Origin: Nostoc sp. FACHB-892
Lineage (GTDB): Bacteria; Cyanobacteriota; Cyanobacteriia; Cyanobacteriales; Nostocaceae
DNA length: 64,000 bases
Direction of reading: 5' to 3'
Assembly: GCF_014698795.1 (NCBI RefSeq)
Contig: NZ_JACJTR010000001.1
Location: 539,294 to 603,293, forward strand
A program made the translations under genes and the position numbers. Shown piece by piece: positions 7,861 to 18,286 of this stretch (positions within the stretch are counted from its first letter, which is position 1; every line of letters begins with the position of its first letter). The notes under the pieces were generated by a model. The model was given only the letters and a program-made list of their open reading frames with translations, ran no database searches and had not been told where the DNA came from.

Positions 7861-8076
7861 ATGCTAAGAACCATTGAAGGAATTTATAAAAACGGCAAAA
7901 TTGAACTAGCTGAAACGCCACAAGGTATTACTGAAAGCAGAGTCTTTGTTACTTTCTTAGAGACAAAAGCCATGACTTGGCCAGAAACAATTATGCAACA
8001 TCAAGGTGTAGTAGAAAGTATCATTTTTGAATCCTACCGAGACGAACTACTACCACCTAACGAAATCCATTTGTAA
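7861..8076 (+). CDS. Small antitoxin of a VapBC-like locus
   Basis: 71 residues. A strong ribosome-binding site (AGGAGG, 7846-7851) precedes the ATG. The N-terminus IEGIYKNGKIELAETPQGI and RVFVTFLE resemble the short beta-rich antitoxins (AF2212/DUF104-like) often paired with PIN toxins; the C-terminal part is acidic and probably binds the toxin. The PIN-domain frame starts 2 nt after its stop codon, so they form one operon. I am sure of the pairing and less sure of the antitoxin subfamily. Confidence 0.7.
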   Translation: MLRTIEGIYKNGKIELAETPQGITESRVFVTFLETKAMTWPETIMQHQGVVESIIFESYRDELLPPNEIHL

Positions 8077-8078
8077 TC

Positions 8079-8483
8079 ATGGGTTACTTACTCGATACCT
8101 GCGTAATTAGTAATTTTGTCAAGGGAGAACAAAATACTCTCAAGCTATTAAAGCCTACAACTCCCACTGATATTTTTATTTCCTCCTTAACAGTAATGGA
8201 GGTAAAGTACGGATTAGCAATCAATCCCCAACGTGCCTTGAAAATTCAATCAGTGATTGAAGCATTATTAGGTTCGATTACAATTTTACCTTTTGGTGTG
8301 GAAGAAGCATAACTTGCTGCCCAAATTAGAAGTATTTTGAAAACAGCAGGTAATTTTATTGGTTCTTATGATATGTTGATCGCAGCAACAGCACTAACTC
8401 ACAATCATATTGTTGTAACATCTAATATTAGAGAATATCAAAGAGTACCCAGCTTGCAAATAGAGAATTGGCGTTCTTCTTAA
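8079..8483 (+). pseudogene. VapC-type PIN-domain toxin interrupted by an in-frame stop
   Basis: Starts as MGYLLDTCVISNFVKGE, with the first PIN acid Asp6, and a second acid in the VMEVKYG segment. Codon 78 (8310-8312) is TAA. Reading on in the same frame gives LAAQIRSILKTAGNF, then GSYDMLIAATALTHN with the third acid, and ends at the stop at 8481-8483; 134 residues in total, the normal VapC length. A single substitution therefore separates it from an intact toxin. As it stands it makes only a 77-residue fragment without the third acid. Confidence 0.8.
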
Positions 8484-8831
8484 ATTACGTATCTTTGCAC
8501 CTTTTCTCAAACTCGCACCTCATAGTCTCATTTGGGCATCTTCTATCGCGGAAATATTAGAGATAGTTTTTAATAGTGCGATCGCAAAGAATAATATAGC
8601 GAGGTGAAGACGACAAGCCCTGTACGTCTATGCTTCCTCTTTGAACTCGATACTCATGCTCAGAACTGCAACATCCCAGATTCAAAGGTAATTTATTTTA
8701 GTTTCCACTATAAACTTTGAGGCGTTGCTGAATTCAGCTATTGTAGAAAGTAGTAATAACTTCTGGGAAAGTACCAAATACTTTCCTTAATGCAGTGAAG
8801 TTGACTTTGCAGATAGTTTGGCTGCTACGGA
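8484..8831. other. Gene-free interval upstream of the UPF0182 gene
   Basis: No gene seen. It contains one HIP1 site and a degenerate unit of the GAACTC-type repeat (about 8640-8690), related to the array at 6237-6362. The promoter of the UPF0182 gene is presumably in its last part. Confidence 0.5.
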
Positions 8832-11800
8832 ATGTATTGGAAATGGGGCTTTAGACTACTAATTGTATTCTTCGGGTTGTGGCTACTCCTGAATCTGGGT
8901 TCCCGCTTGGGAGCGGAGATTTTTTGGTTTCAGGAAGTCGGCTACCTCCAAGTATTTTTGTTGAGGGTGGTAACTCGCGGTGTTTTATGGATAGTAGTGG
9001 CTGGGGTAACTGCTGCCTATCTACTGCTAAATCTGGCCGTAGCACAACGGCTAAAATATTCCCCGTCTTTGAAGATTGAGGAAGTCAGGCGTGAGGAGGC
9101 AGAACTGAGCAGTGAATTAAAAAATTTTCTCACTCCTCATTATTCAAGACGCAACGAAATCCAGACAGTTACGCCACAACGCTTGAAACCATTTAGATTG
9201 CGCTGGTTATTACCCTTAGCTGTGGTATTAAGCTTTTTGATTGGGTTAATGCTAGCTCACTATGGTCAAATTGCTCTTTTTTACTGGAATTCTCCAGTAA
9301 ATCAGGCTAGTCTACCCATTCCCTCTCTATTTCGGCCAGAGACAATTTGGCAACTCTTCAGACAGATTGTTTCTCAAGTCTGGTATATCGGCTTAATTGG
9401 GGGAGTAATGATCGCAATCTTAATCTATCCCCAATTTTTATTAACTGCGATCGCGGCTGTATTCAGTCCCATTTTTGCCTTCATCCTATTCCAACACTGG
9501 CCAAAGGTGCTGCAATATTTTCACCCCACCCTTTTCAACAGCACTGAGCCTTTATTTGGTCGAGATATCAGCTTTTACGTATTTTTCTTACCTGTTTGGG
9601 AACTGCTAGAACTCTGGCTGATGGGATTATGTTTGTATGGCTTCGTCGCCGTTAGCCTTACTTATCTTTTGTCAGCTGACAGTTTGAGTCAGGGGATTTT
9701 CCCTGGTTTTTCGCCCCAGCAGCAGCGTCATTTATCCGGTATGGGTGGCTTGTTGATGCTGGTAGTAGCTCTGAGTTATTGGCTGAGTCGCTATGAACTG
9801 GTGTATTCTACCCGTGGAGTAACTTATGGTGCAAGTTATACGGATGTAATAGCCCAGTTGCCAGCTTATACCGTCTTGTGTATTGTGGCAGTAGCGATCG
9901 CAACTTACCTACTTTGGCGAACGTTTTTCTGGAAATCCAAATCCCAGTATCGTCGCTTAGTATTTTACGGATTAGGGGTTTATTTAGTACTAGTTATATT
10001 AGCTGACACTGTTTTACCTGCTGTAGTGCAATATTTAATTGTCCTACCTAATGAATTGCAACGAGAGCAACCCTACATTCAGCGAACTATCGCTTTGACT
10101 CGCCAAGCATTCGATTTAGAGGCAATCGATTCCAGAGGCTTCAACCCTCGAGGAATGCTGACTGAAGCTGATATTCAAAACAATGACTTGACAATTCGGA
10201 ATATTCGCCTTTGGGATCAGCGACCGCTTTTAGAAACTAACCGTCAGCTGCAACAAATTCGGCCATATTATCGGTTCCCCGATGCCGATATTGATCGGTA
10301 TACTCTAAAAACAGATGTAACTTCACGCCGACCATCAGCCCCTCAAAACCCACCAGAACCTAAGCAGGAAGCAGCTGAAGCAACAGAACGTCGGCAGGTA
10401 CTGATTGCCGCACGAGAATTAGACTACACTGGCGTACCACAGGAAGCTCAAACGTGGGTTAACCGTCATTTAATTTATACCCACGGTTTCGGGTTTACTG
10501 TTAGCCCAGTTAATACAGTTGGAGCGGGTGGGCTACCAGAATATTTTGTTAAAGATATTAGCGGTAACAGTAGCGCCCTCACAACTTCGAGTCCAGCGAT
10601 TCGTGACAGTATTCCCATTGGGCAACCACGGATTTATTACGGTGAAATAGCTAATAGTTATGTAATGACTGGCACAAGAGTTAGAGAGCTAGACTACCCC
10701 AGTGGTAGTGACAATGTTTACAACTCTTACGATGGTCTGGGTGGAGTTCAAATTGGTTCAACATGGCGACGGTGGTTATTTGCCATGTATTTGAAAGATT
10801 GGCAGATGGTGCTGACGCGGGACTTTTTGCCAGATACAAGGGTACTATTCCGGCGAAATGTCAAGCAAAGAATTCGAGCGATCGCACCTTTTCTGAAATT
10901 TGACAGCGATCCTTATTTAGTTGCTGCTGCTGCTAATCAAGATTTTCCAAGTAATCCCAGCTATCTTTACTGGATTGTTGATGCTTACACAACAAGCGAT
11001 CGCTATCCTTACTCAGACACTGCTAGCGACGGTATCAACTACATTCGTAACTCGGTCAAGGTAGTAATTGATGCTTACAATGGCAGTGTTAATTTTTATA
11101 TTGCAGATTCCAGCGATCCGATTATTGCTACTTGGTCAAGGATATTTCCCAACACCTTCAAACCGCTCAGTGCCATGCCGGTTACTCTCCGCAGTCATAT
11201 CCGGTATCCGGTGGACTTTTTCAAAATTCAATCTGAGCGCTTGATGACCTACCACATGACTGACCCCCAGGTATTTTACAATCGGGAAGACCAGTGGCAG
11301 ATTCCTAACGAAATCTATGGCAGTGAAGCCCGTCCGGTAGAGCCGTATTATTTGATTACTAGTCTACCCACCGTACCCTTTGAAGAATTTATCCTGCTTT
11401 TACCCTACACTCCCAGGCAACGGACTAATTTAATCGCTTGGTTAGCGGCGCGATCGGATGGAGAAAACTACGGTAGGTTATTCTTATATACTTTTCCCAA
11501 AGAAAGACTGGTCTACGGTACAGAACAAATCGAAGCGCGGATTAACCAAGACCCAGTAATTTCTCAGCAAATTTCTCTGTGGAATCGCCAAGGATCGAAA
11601 GCCATTCAAGGCAATCTACTAGTAATTCCCATTGAAGAATCGCTGCTGTATGTTGAGCCAATCTATCTAGAAGCCACACAGAATAGTTTGCCAACTTTGG
11701 TGCGGGTAATTGTGGCTTACGAAAACCGGATTGTCATGGCACAAACATTAGAAGAAGCATTGCAGGGAATTTTTAAACCAGAAGTTACACCAGCGCCTGC

Positions 11801-11840
11801 AATTATCCGTCCCTTTGAAGAAGCAGTTCCGCCAGGTTGA
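8832..11840 (+). CDS. UPF0182 family large membrane protein (COG1615)
   Basis: 1,002 residues. The N-terminal third has about seven transmembrane segments (first one [15 protein letters not shown], then [20 protein letters not shown], the family signature). After about residue 340 follows a large domain with [19 protein letters not shown] and [13 protein letters not shown], as in other UPF0182 members, then a C-terminal [21 protein letters not shown] segment. The family is widespread in cyanobacteria and Actinobacteria; its function is unknown to me. The C-terminal domain probably lies outside the cytoplasm. Length and sequence match the family. The gene stands alone on its strand, with 191 nt of gene-free sequence before the accessory island upstream loses its last remnant. 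Confidence 0.9.
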   Translation: MYWKWGFRLLIVFFGLWLLLNLGSRLGAEIFWFQEVGYLQVFLLRVVTRGVLWIVVAGVTAAYLLLNLAVAQRLKYSPSLKIEEVRREEAELSSELKNFLTPHYSRRNEIQTVTPQRLKPFRLRWLLPLAVVLSFLIGLMLAHYGQIALFYWNSPVNQASLPIPSLFRPETIWQLFRQIVSQVWYIGLIGGVMIAILIYPQFLLTAIAAVFSPIFAFILFQHWPKVLQYFHPTLFNSTEPLFGRDISFYVFFLPVWELLELWLMGLCLYGFVAVSLTYLLSADSLSQGIFPGFSPQQQRHLSGMGGLLMLVVALSYWLSRYELVYSTRGVTYGASYTDVIAQLPAYTVLCIVAVAIATYLLWRTFFWKSKSQYRRLVFYGLGVYLVLVILADTVLPAVVQYLIVLPNELQREQPYIQRTIALTRQAFDLEAIDSRGFNPRGMLTEADIQNNDLTIRNIRLWDQRPLLETNRQLQQIRPYYRFPDADIDRYTLKTDVTSRRPSAPQNPPEPKQEAAEATERRQVLIAARELDYTGVPQEAQTWVNRHLIYTHGFGFTVSPVNTVGAGGLPEYFVKDISGNSSALTTSSPAIRDSIPIGQPRIYYGEIANSYVMTGTRVRELDYPSGSDNVYNSYDGLGGVQIGSTWRRWLFAMYLKDWQMVLTRDFLPDTRVLFRRNVKQRIRAIAPFLKFDSDPYLVAAAANQDFPSNPSYLYWIVDAYTTSDRYPYSDTASDGINYIRNSVKVVIDAYNGSVNFYIADSSDPIIATWSRIFPNTFKPLSAMPVTLRSHIRYPVDFFKIQSERLMTYHMTDPQVFYNREDQWQIPNEIYGSEARPVEPYYLITSLPTVPFEEFILLLPYTPRQRTNLIAWLAARSDGENYGRLFLYTFPKERLVYGTEQIEARINQDPVISQQISLWNRQGSKAIQGNLLVIPIEESLLYVEPIYLEATQNSLPTLVRVIVAYENRIVMAQTLEEALQGIFKPEVTPAPAIIRPFEEAVPPG

Positions 11841-12041
11841 GGAACTGTGAGAAGGGAAGGGGTTGGGGTGCAATAACTGTGGGAATTGTGACTAAAAAAA
11901 ATTGACTTTAACAAGGAGTTTTAACTTTAACCCAAGCGTATTGGTCTTAAATGCAGGGATTGCATAATTTAACAAAATTTATTGCAACAGACATAGTTGA
12001 ATGATTCAACATAATGTAATAGACACTAAAGGTTAACGAAC

Positions 12042-12218
12042 ATGATGCAAAGTAAGCAACTAGAGATTCGGCACATTAGTCCTAAAGTGAGGCAGTTGAT
12101 TCAAATGTACGCCGATGTTAATAATTGTACCCAGCCTGAAATGTTAGAGCGCATTGTTTTGGAGTGGAACGCCCAACAAAGCGAGAGCGAACGACCGCCA
12201 GGAGATGAAGATGAATAA
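12042..12218 (+). CDS. Small conserved-looking protein, 58 aa
   Basis: Translation MMQSKQLEIRHISPKVRQLI, then QMYADVNNCTQPEMLERIVL, then an acidic tail ending in GDEDE. The pattern, a short strand followed by two helices with a TQPEMLERIV second helix, is reminiscent of ribbon-helix-helix proteins, but that is only a resemblance. There are two possible ATG starts (12042 and 12045). It lies alone between convergent or tail-facing genes. Coding is supported by its composition and a clean frame; function unknown. Confidence 0.5.
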   Translation: MMQSKQLEIRHISPKVRQLIQMYADVNNCTQPEMLERIVLEWNAQQSESERPPGDEDE

Positions 12219-12275
12219 TTTTCTGCTACAATCTCTAGTCTGCTTCTAGCAAGAGGCTTTAATTTATTTAGCTTT

Positions 12276-12743
12276 TTAATTGTAGAAAAACTTTCCAGAA
12301 ATCGGGTCTTGTTTGAGGGATTGAATAAAATCCCCCAAAGTCATCATGTTGCCCGTTAAGGTGAACTTAGGAGTACCATTTTGAGCAACAATTCTCACTT
12401 CACCGTCTTGGATCTGAATCTTATTTTTAATGCTATCCCATAGAGCATTGAAGCTTTGATCATCCTTACAACCATTGGCTTCAAGGAATCTTTGACGTAC
12501 TTCTGTTTTTAGTGCTAGTGCTTCTGCTGCTTGAGTCCGCGCCTCAAAATGCTTAATTACGTCTTCGTAAGGACTTTCCCTTAAAGTTTTATTTTCAGCT
12601 TGAACTTGCTCTAACTGAGTTTTTATGGCTTGCAGTTGGGACGCTAAAGCAGCTGATTTCTGGTATTCAAGTTTTAAGGCTTGTTTTGCATTTGCTAACA
12701 AGGCTTTATAATCTGGCTGATCTTGATTTTTTTCGGATTGCAT
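12276..12743 (-). CDS. Hypothetical coiled-coil protein, 155 aa
   Basis: Residues about 10-60 form a probable coiled coil (AKQALKLEYQKSAALASQLQ, then AIKTQLEQVQAENKTLRESP). The C-terminal half holds FLEANGCKDDQSFNALWDSI and a beta-rich end (GEVRIVAQNGTPKFTLTGN, then TLGDFIQSLKQDP). The order coiled coil plus C-terminal strand-rich segment recalls some phage scaffold or minor proteins, but there is no phage context. Function unknown. It is followed on the same strand, 104 nt upstream, by another small hypothetical gene. Confidence 0.65.
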   Translation of the reverse strand: MQSEKNQDQPDYKALLANAKQALKLEYQKSAALASQLQAIKTQLEQVQAENKTLRESPYEDVIKHFEARTQAAEALALKTEVRQRFLEANGCKDDQSFNALWDSIKNKIQIQDGEVRIVAQNGTPKFTLTGNMMTLGDFIQSLKQDPISGKFFYN

Positions 12744-12847
12744 TTTTATCTCTTGATAAACAGCTTTTCGCTGAAAAAATCTCGCCAGTTCTATTACAAA
12801 AATTGGCGAGAGTTTAGGAAATATTTTCTGTATTATCTAAATATTCG

Positions 12848-13150
12848 TTATTTTACCAATAATGGTGTTTCCGAGTGAGGGTTCTCTTGGATACTACTCA
12901 GACTAGAACTAATATGGGAGCGGATAGCTTTTTCATAAACACTAGTCTGCTGAGTGCGTACCCCTATAGCTTGATATATTAAATTGATTTCTGGGAATTC
13001 AGACCAGTACATCAAGAAAATATCTTTAGCTGGAGTAATAATTTCATAATTATTCTCTTGTCTTTTCTTTCTGAGCTTACAATTATTTAGTTGTAATTTT
13101 TGTCTGAATAATTGTTCAAATTCTGAAATTAAATCTGAAGTAGTTTTCAT
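12848..13150 (-). CDS. Hypothetical protein, 100 aa
   Basis: A soluble mixed-composition protein: N-terminal amphipathic helix (LISEFEQLFRQKLQLNNCKL), a basic stretch KLRKKRQENN, then AKDIFLMYWSEFPEINLIYQ. I do not recognise a family. It is upstream of the 155-aa gene on the same strand. Eight nucleotides upstream of its start codon lies a palindrome ACACGT-TAAA-ACGTGT (13158-13173), well placed to be an operator. Confidence 0.55.
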   Translation of the reverse strand: MKTTSDLISEFEQLFRQKLQLNNCKLRKKRQENNYEIITPAKDIFLMYWSEFPEINLIYQAIGVRTQQTSVYEKAIRSHISSSLSSIQENPHSETPLLVK

Positions 13151-13157
13151 GGTTTAT

Positions 13158-13173
13158 ACACGTTAAAACGTGT
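13158..13173. promoter_or_regulatory. Palindrome just upstream of the 100-aa gene, possible operator
   Basis: ACACGTTAAAACGTGT: perfect 6-bp arms with a 4-bp AT centre. It sits immediately before the start codon at 13150, where a repressor would block expression. No regulator gene is obvious, apart from the adjacent hypothetical proteins. Confidence 0.4.
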
Positions 13174-13401
13174 TAATGATGCAAAGACTATCTTGTGATA
13201 CTACTGAGTATGACACTTCAGATACCTCTTACGATATAGTGTATCAGTTATCCGGCATTTGAAGCTTTAAAGTTTACCTTTGCGTACTCACTTTGGAGAA
13301 GCAAGCTAGGCATAGCATCTCCAAGAGTTACGGTACTTCTTAGCAGAGGCATCCTGTATAAGTACAACGGCTAAATCATCGCCTTGCGCCGCAATCAGTA
13401 C

Positions 13402-14805
13402 CTATAGGCTACAGCCTGGGCCTTCAAGACCCTCTGTAAAGCTGATTAATTCCAAGTAATCTGGATTTTCCAGCAGTTTTTTGGCTGCTAGCAAGCCGGC
13501 AATGCTCCAAGTTTGATATACTCTAGCTTCTTTCCCAATCAAACGACCATTATTCCCATCGTAGTATTCCGGGAATTTATCCTTAAATAAACGCCTTTCG
13601 GCAATAGCTACTGCTGCTTGGGCAAGTTCTGTTCGACCTGCTTTCAGTGCCGCCGCAGTAAATAACCACAGCAAAACGGGCCAGTTACCACCGTTGTGAT
13701 AAGACCAAGCCCTGTTTTTAGAATCACATCCTGTAACAATTCTCCACTCCAAACCATCCATTGCTGGAAAGCAGATTTTAACAGGCATATAGCCGATCAA
13801 GTCTTGCCAACGTTGGGCAAATAAATTCATAATGCTTTGAGATTCTTTTTCGCTTGCTAAGGAAGCTAAGATTGCCATCAGATTTCCCAGAGCAAAAAAG
13901 CGAAAATCTATCCGTCCCGGCCCGAGATTTCCCGCTAAATATCCTCCAGTTTCGGGCAACCACTCGGTCAACCAAGTCGGGATTGATTCTGAGTTGATGT
14001 TGAATTTATTAACAATTTCTTTACCAAATTCGTTATCCTTGTAACGATAAATTTCCCCCAATCGCTTCAGGTCTAGCCAGTAATAGTTACGGATATGATA
14101 TTTCAAAGATCCCAATCGCCTATTGACTTTGCCAAGGTAGGTATCGCCATCCCCATCTGGTAAAAGCAAGTCACTAGCAGCCCTGAGAGACGCATAAAAT
14201 AAGACTTGAATTTCTAGAGGATGTTCGTAGACTCCCATGCGACGGTCAATCATAAATGCGCCATCGGGAACTAACATTGTTGGGTACATGGAAAAGCGAT
14301 GTACCAAGCAAAGATCCAAAATTAACTTGATTCCTGCTTGAAAATCTGGCTGACGCGCTAGAGTTAAATCACCTGTAGCTTTTTCATAGGCGCGTAGCAA
14401 GAGAATCCACCACATACAAGAATCAATTGGGGGAACGCGAGCGATCGCCAGTTCACCAAAATCAGCGACCAAAAATTCCTCATTCCCATTAGAATGTACT
14501 TTGAAACTTGCAGGCATTAATCCCGCTCCTGGTTCAAAGCAGTCTATCTGCTTTTCATGACTTTGTAATTTCAGTGTTTCTACTAAGAAGTTACGCACAA
14601 TCTCTGCTTTGCCGTTCATGAGAAACACTAAGGCAGAAGGAACAAAATCGCGGAGAAAGCACTGATCGTAATTGAGTGCATCTGACTCCGCATCTCTGGC
14701 GGCTACAGTACCAATGGGTTTTCCCTGGTAATAAATTATCGACTCTTCCAACAATTCCCAGGCTTCTGCTTCCAGCAGACTGTTCTTATCGATCGCGCTA
14801 GTCAT
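13402..14805 (-). CDS. GH100 neutral/alkaline invertase
   Basis: 467 residues, the normal cyanobacterial Inv length. It hydrolyses sucrose to glucose and fructose in the cytoplasm. GH100 features visible are [20 protein letters not shown] followed by [12 protein letters not shown], with the likely catalytic Asp53, [29 protein letters not shown], and [15 protein letters not shown] near the C-terminus. No signal peptide is seen. Filamentous cyanobacteria have two such enzymes (InvA, InvB), one of which is needed in heterocysts to use imported sucrose; I cannot tell which this is. The start ATG at 14805 precedes the conserved region by the usual distance. The neighbouring dehydrogenase gene ends 139 nt away on the same strand. 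Confidence 0.9.
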   Translation of the reverse strand: MTSAIDKNSLLEAEAWELLEESIIYYQGKPIGTVAARDAESDALNYDQCFLRDFVPSALVFLMNGKAEIVRNFLVETLKLQSHEKQIDCFEPGAGLMPASFKVHSNGNEEFLVADFGELAIARVPPIDSCMWWILLLRAYEKATGDLTLARQPDFQAGIKLILDLCLVHRFSMYPTMLVPDGAFMIDRRMGVYEHPLEIQVLFYASLRAASDLLLPDGDGDTYLGKVNRRLGSLKYHIRNYYWLDLKRLGEIYRYKDNEFGKEIVNKFNINSESIPTWLTEWLPETGGYLAGNLGPGRIDFRFFALGNLMAILASLASEKESQSIMNLFAQRWQDLIGYMPVKICFPAMDGLEWRIVTGCDSKNRAWSYHNGGNWPVLLWLFTAAALKAGRTELAQAAVAIAERRLFKDKFPEYYDGNNGRLIGKEARVYQTWSIAGLLAAKKLLENPDYLELISFTEGLEGPGCSL

Positions 14806-14943
14806 AGGCGTTTAATTCCACTAATGGTATGTATCGGCTTAATTGTGGAAAGTACGCAAGCCTACCTCAACGAACAGGCAGGGAGAAAGGGCGAATCCCC
14901 TTTCTGTTCTATCCCCCTTACTCCCTACTCCCTTGCCTCTTTT

Positions 14944-15753
14944 TCAAGCTGACCAGCTCTCTCGGAAGTCAGCATATAGAGTCAATCCACCATCTACGAA
15001 TAGGGTTTGTCCGGTGATGTAGGCGGCTTCATCCGAAGCTAAAAAAGCTACTGCGGCTGCCATTTCCTCTGAGGAGCCAGCACGCCCCATCGGAATGTGA
15101 CTTTCTACGATCGCCTTTTTTTCGGGGTCATCTATCCAGGCTTGATTTATTGGCGTGACTGTTGCTCCGGGGGCAATGGCGTTGACACGAATACCTTGGT
15201 TGGCATATTCCAATGCTAAAGTTTTGGTTAGGTTTTCCATACCACCTTTGCTAATGGAATAACTGATATACATCGGTCGCGGAATAATTTCGTGAACGCT
15301 AGAAATATTAATAATCACCCCCGGACGATTAACAGACAGGAGGTGTTTAATAGTTTCACGGGCGCAGAGATAAGCACCCCGGAGATTAACTGCAATTACC
15401 CGGTCAAAGTCTGCTGTGGTAACTTCATGGGACGGACTTTCTGTTTGAATACCAGCATTGTTGATTAAAATATCTACACTGCCAAATTCATTTACTACGG
15501 TGTTGACCATCTCAACAATGTCTGATTCTTGGGAGACATCTCCCTGAACCGGTAGCGACTTCACACCACAATTTTCGATGTTGCCGCAGGCTTTTTGCAA
15601 TGCCATCTCTTCCGTTTCTGCCGCGCCTTCCGGGTCTTTACGGTAATTGATAGCGATGTTGCACCCTTCTTGAGCAAGTCTGATAGCGATCGCTTGACCA
15701 ATACCTGAAGTTGCACCTGTAATTAAAGCATTCTTTCCTTTTAACCCTATCAT
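14944..15753 (-). CDS. Short-chain dehydrogenase (glucose 1-dehydrogenase-like)
   Basis: 269-residue classical SDR. The nucleotide-binding motif is TGATSGIG (residues 12-19); NNAG is at 98-101; the catalytic Ser is about 151-152 and Tyr165-x3-Lys169 lies in SYSISK. The C-terminus has FLASDEAAYITGQTLFVDGG. The residue after the second strand (NYRKD) suggests NADP preference. It resembles enzymes annotated as glucose 1-dehydrogenase, but substrate cannot be set by sequence; many such proteins are of unknown specificity. It is on the same strand as, and upstream of, the invertase gene, so a link to sugar metabolism is possible but not shown. Confidence 0.85.
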   Translation of the reverse strand: MIGLKGKNALITGATSGIGQAIAIRLAQEGCNIAINYRKDPEGAAETEEMALQKACGNIENCGVKSLPVQGDVSQESDIVEMVNTVVNEFGSVDILINNAGIQTESPSHEVTTADFDRVIAVNLRGAYLCARETIKHLLSVNRPGVIINISSVHEIIPRPMYISYSISKGGMENLTKTLALEYANQGIRVNAIAPGATVTPINQAWIDDPEKKAIVESHIPMGRAGSSEEMAAAVAFLASDEAAYITGQTLFVDGGLTLYADFRESWSA

Positions 15754-16001
15754 ATTTTATGCCTAAGCTGCCCTTGCTGGAATTTGCACTCAGTTAAAAT
15801 TTTTGATTTTAGATTATTTTTTCTGATATCTAAATTTGCTGTTGTCAACCCCCAATAGAGGTAATTTAAAATTACAAAGGTTTTCGTTTACATAAAGTAC
15901 ATTTCATCTTCAACTCCTCTTCTTGCCAAGGAGCTACGGTGTAAGCACAAGTTATGCGATTCCCCAAAAGTCCTCTAAAACTTCACCTTGTCCTATGGGA
16001 G

Positions 16002-16028
16002 ATCCCTCTCCTTACTAAAGAGAGGGAT
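16002..16028 (-). terminator. Hairpin downstream of the lipoprotein methyltransferase gene
   Basis: ATCCCTCTCCTT-ACT-AAAGAGAGGGAT forms a stem of about 11 bp with one mismatch. It lies about 50 nt past the stop codon of the gene at 16079-16744. No strong T-tract follows, so this is a candidate only. Confidence 0.4.
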
Positions 16029-16078
16029 AGCTTATGCAAAACCAGGGTGAGATATCTCAGGGGCAATGCTATTATTCC

Positions 16079-16744
16079 CTAACGTAAATTCTCTGGCACA
16101 TTTTCAGGAACTACCCAATAGTAAATAGTTTTGCCATCTACAGTCAGGGTCTGCTCTGGTTTCCAATCACCCATATCGAAGGCGTGAGAGACAACACGAG
16201 TCCCAGGTTTGAGTTCACTCAATATCTTCGGGCGGAGTTTGGCATTGACCTCTGGCAGTAAGTAAAGTGTAAGTACTGTTGCTTCACTAAAATCAGTGGT
16301 GAACAAATCTTGCTGGACAAACTTCACGCGATCTGTTACTCCTGCTTTCTTGGCATTCTCATTAGCTTCTTGAATGCGTTCAGGGTTGATATCTACGCCG
16401 ACACCGCGCGTACCATACCTTTGCGCCGCAGTAACGACAATTCTTCCATCACCACTGCCAAGGTCATAAAGCACATCATTCTTACCCACTTTTGCCACTT
16501 TTAACATTGCATCTACCACTGGCTGTGGTGTAGGTACGTAGGGAACATCGCCAGCGCGTTCTTGTGGTTGAGTTGTAGGAGTTGTCGTAGCTGGTGCTTC
16601 GGTTTCGGTCTGACCCGTCAAAGTAGAAGGAGAAGGTTGTGTCCCGGCTTGTAAGTCTGTGCCTTGCGGTGTACATCCAGAAATTCCCAAGCTGGTAATA
16701 CTAACCCCTGTAACCATTAAAAACAGAATTTTTTTGAAGTTCAT
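16079..16744 (-). CDS. Predicted lipoprotein with a class I SAM-dependent methyltransferase domain
   Basis: The first 24 residues form a lipoprotein signal: basic start MNFKKI, hydrophobic core and lipobox LGISGC with Cys24. A Thr/Pro/Gln-rich linker (about 30-65) follows. Residues 68-215 are a Rossmann methyltransferase: PTPQPVVDAML, the SAM motif DLGSGDGRI (94-102), GVDINPERIQEA, and VLTLYLLPEVNAKL. Similar cyanobacterial proteins with the PTPxxVVxxML motif are known as methyltransferases of unknown substrate. A SAM enzyme anchored outside the cytoplasm would have no obvious cofactor supply, which makes the signal peptide odd. The frame and the start are both clean. Confidence 0.8.
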   Translation of the reverse strand: MNFKKILFLMVTGVSITSLGISGCTPQGTDLQAGTQPSPSTLTGQTETEAPATTTPTTQPQERAGDVPYVPTPQPVVDAMLKVAKVGKNDVLYDLGSGDGRIVVTAAQRYGTRGVGVDINPERIQEANENAKKAGVTDRVKFVQQDLFTTDFSEATVLTLYLLPEVNAKLRPKILSELKPGTRVVSHAFDMGDWKPEQTLTVDGKTIYYWVVPENVPENLR

Positions 16745-16921
16745 GAATTTTCTCCTTTATTCAGTAGCTTGTGGTCAGTAGTTAGTAAAACAACTGATAT
16801 TCATAGAATTTTGAATTGCTTATAGTTTGGGTTATACAATCCAAAATTGTTTGGTAGCCGTACCACTTTGTGGAAGCAAACTACGTGTAGCTTTCCGCAG
16901 AAAGTCCCAAAATCCAAAATA

Positions 16922-18286
16922 TTAAGTCTTACCTTGGCGATAGTTATTCCAGAACAACACGGGGATACCTGCTGCTACAACTAAAACACCTGCAACTGCT
17001 CCCACACCTGTATAAGCCAAGCTGGAGTAGAGCAAGTAACCGCAGACGGCACAAAACAGTAATGGTGTAAAAGGATAAAATGGCACGCGGAATGGACGCA
17101 CTATGTGGGGTTCGCGGATTCGCAATACCAGTAGTGATATGCCGGAAAGCAAAAAGAAGAACCAAAATATTGGGGCGGTGTAATCCACCATTGTTTCAAA
17201 GCCTTTGCGGGTGAGCGTGCCTAAAAAAACCAGTGCTAAGGCGATCGCAGCTTGCAATAATAAGGCATGGATAGGACTACTAGGACGTTGTTGCCATCGT
17301 CCCATAAAACCAAATAGCGAAAAATCTTGTCCCAGTGCGAAATTGGTACGCGCTCCGGTAAAGATTGTAGCGTTGGTTGCTCCCAAAGTAGCGATCGCAA
17401 TCAATACACTAATGAATAAGGCTCCCGGTTCACCCCAAAGAGAGCGCATTAAATCTGCTGCTACTGCTTCAGACTGTGCCATATTTGCTAATCCCAGTCC
17501 CCGCAGGTAAGCGAGATTGATGAGTAAGTAAATGGCACTGATGATGCCAATACTCCACATTAGCGATCGTACAATATTACGTCGTCCATCTTGAATTTCT
17601 GCTGAGATGTAAGCCGCCTCATTCCAACCGCCATAGGACAATAGCACAAATACCATAGCTAGCCCCCACGTTCCTGATGATGCAGATTCTACAGGGGCGG
17701 CAGCAGCAGAATTAGGAATGGCGGTAAGCCCAAGAATTACTACCAGCAACAAACCCAGAACTTTCGCAGCACTCAGCAAGTTTTGCGTCCACTTACCCTG
17801 CTGCAAACCGATGATGTTCAAAGCAGTTAAAAATGCGATCGCTATAGCTGCATAAATAGAAGACGAAAACGTTCCTAGCCGCCATATCTGAGAAACATAA
17901 TCGCCAAAAACAAATGCTAACAGGGCAATAGAACCAGTTTGAATCACTGTCATTCGCGCCCAGGCAAATAAAAAGGCGACTCCCCGCCCAAATGCACGTT
18001 TTAAATAATAGTAGACACCTCCAACATCGGGATAGACAGTGGCCAACTCTGCATAGCACAGCGCTCCTACTAGAGATACCACGCCACCCATTAGCCAAAG
18101 AAATAGTACGGCAATATCACTACCTGCTTGACTTGCCACTAGAGCCGGGGTTTGAAAAATCCCCGCCCCGATCACAATACCGACAATCAGAGCCACTGCA
18201 TCTGATAATGTCAGCGATGGCTTGGGTGCTGCTACTTGATCTGTTCCTGTCTGCTGAAGCAAACTGTAGTCTTTACGTCTACTCAC
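16922..18286 (-). CDS. APC-superfamily amino acid permease
   Basis: 454 residues with about 12 transmembrane segments. The first helix carries the APC motif IVGIVIGAGIFQTPAL; further family signs are GALCYAELATVYPDVGGVY in helices 2-3 and FVLLSYGGWNEAAYISAEIQ in helix 6. It most likely exchanges or takes up amino acids by proton symport; the substrate is unknown. The start ATG at 18286 is followed by a short hydrophilic N-terminus and then the first helix at about 28. It has no operon partner; the methyltransferase gene is 177 nt downstream on the same strand. Confidence 0.85.
   Translation of the reverse strand: MSRRKDYSLLQQTGTDQVAAPKPSLTLSDAVALIVGIVIGAGIFQTPALVASQAGSDIAVLFLWLMGGVVSLVGALCYAELATVYPDVGGVYYYLKRAFGRGVAFLFAWARMTVIQTGSIALLAFVFGDYVSQIWRLGTFSSSIYAAIAIAFLTALNIIGLQQGKWTQNLLSAAKVLGLLLVVILGLTAIPNSAAAAPVESASSGTWGLAMVFVLLSYGGWNEAAYISAEIQDGRRNIVRSLMWSIGIISAIYLLINLAYLRGLGLANMAQSEAVAADLMRSLWGEPGALFISVLIAIATLGATNATIFTGARTNFALGQDFSLFGFMGRWQQRPSSPIHALLLQAAIALALVFLGTLTRKGFETMVDYTAPIFWFFFLLSGISLLVLRIREPHIVRPFRVPFYPFTPLLFCAVCGYLLYSSLAYTGVGAVAGVLVVAAGIPVLFWNNYRQGKT

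Noticed and set aside
12276..13150. Possible prophage fragment, because of a scaffold-like coiled-coil protein
   Set aside because: No other phage-type gene, integrase or attachment site nearby.
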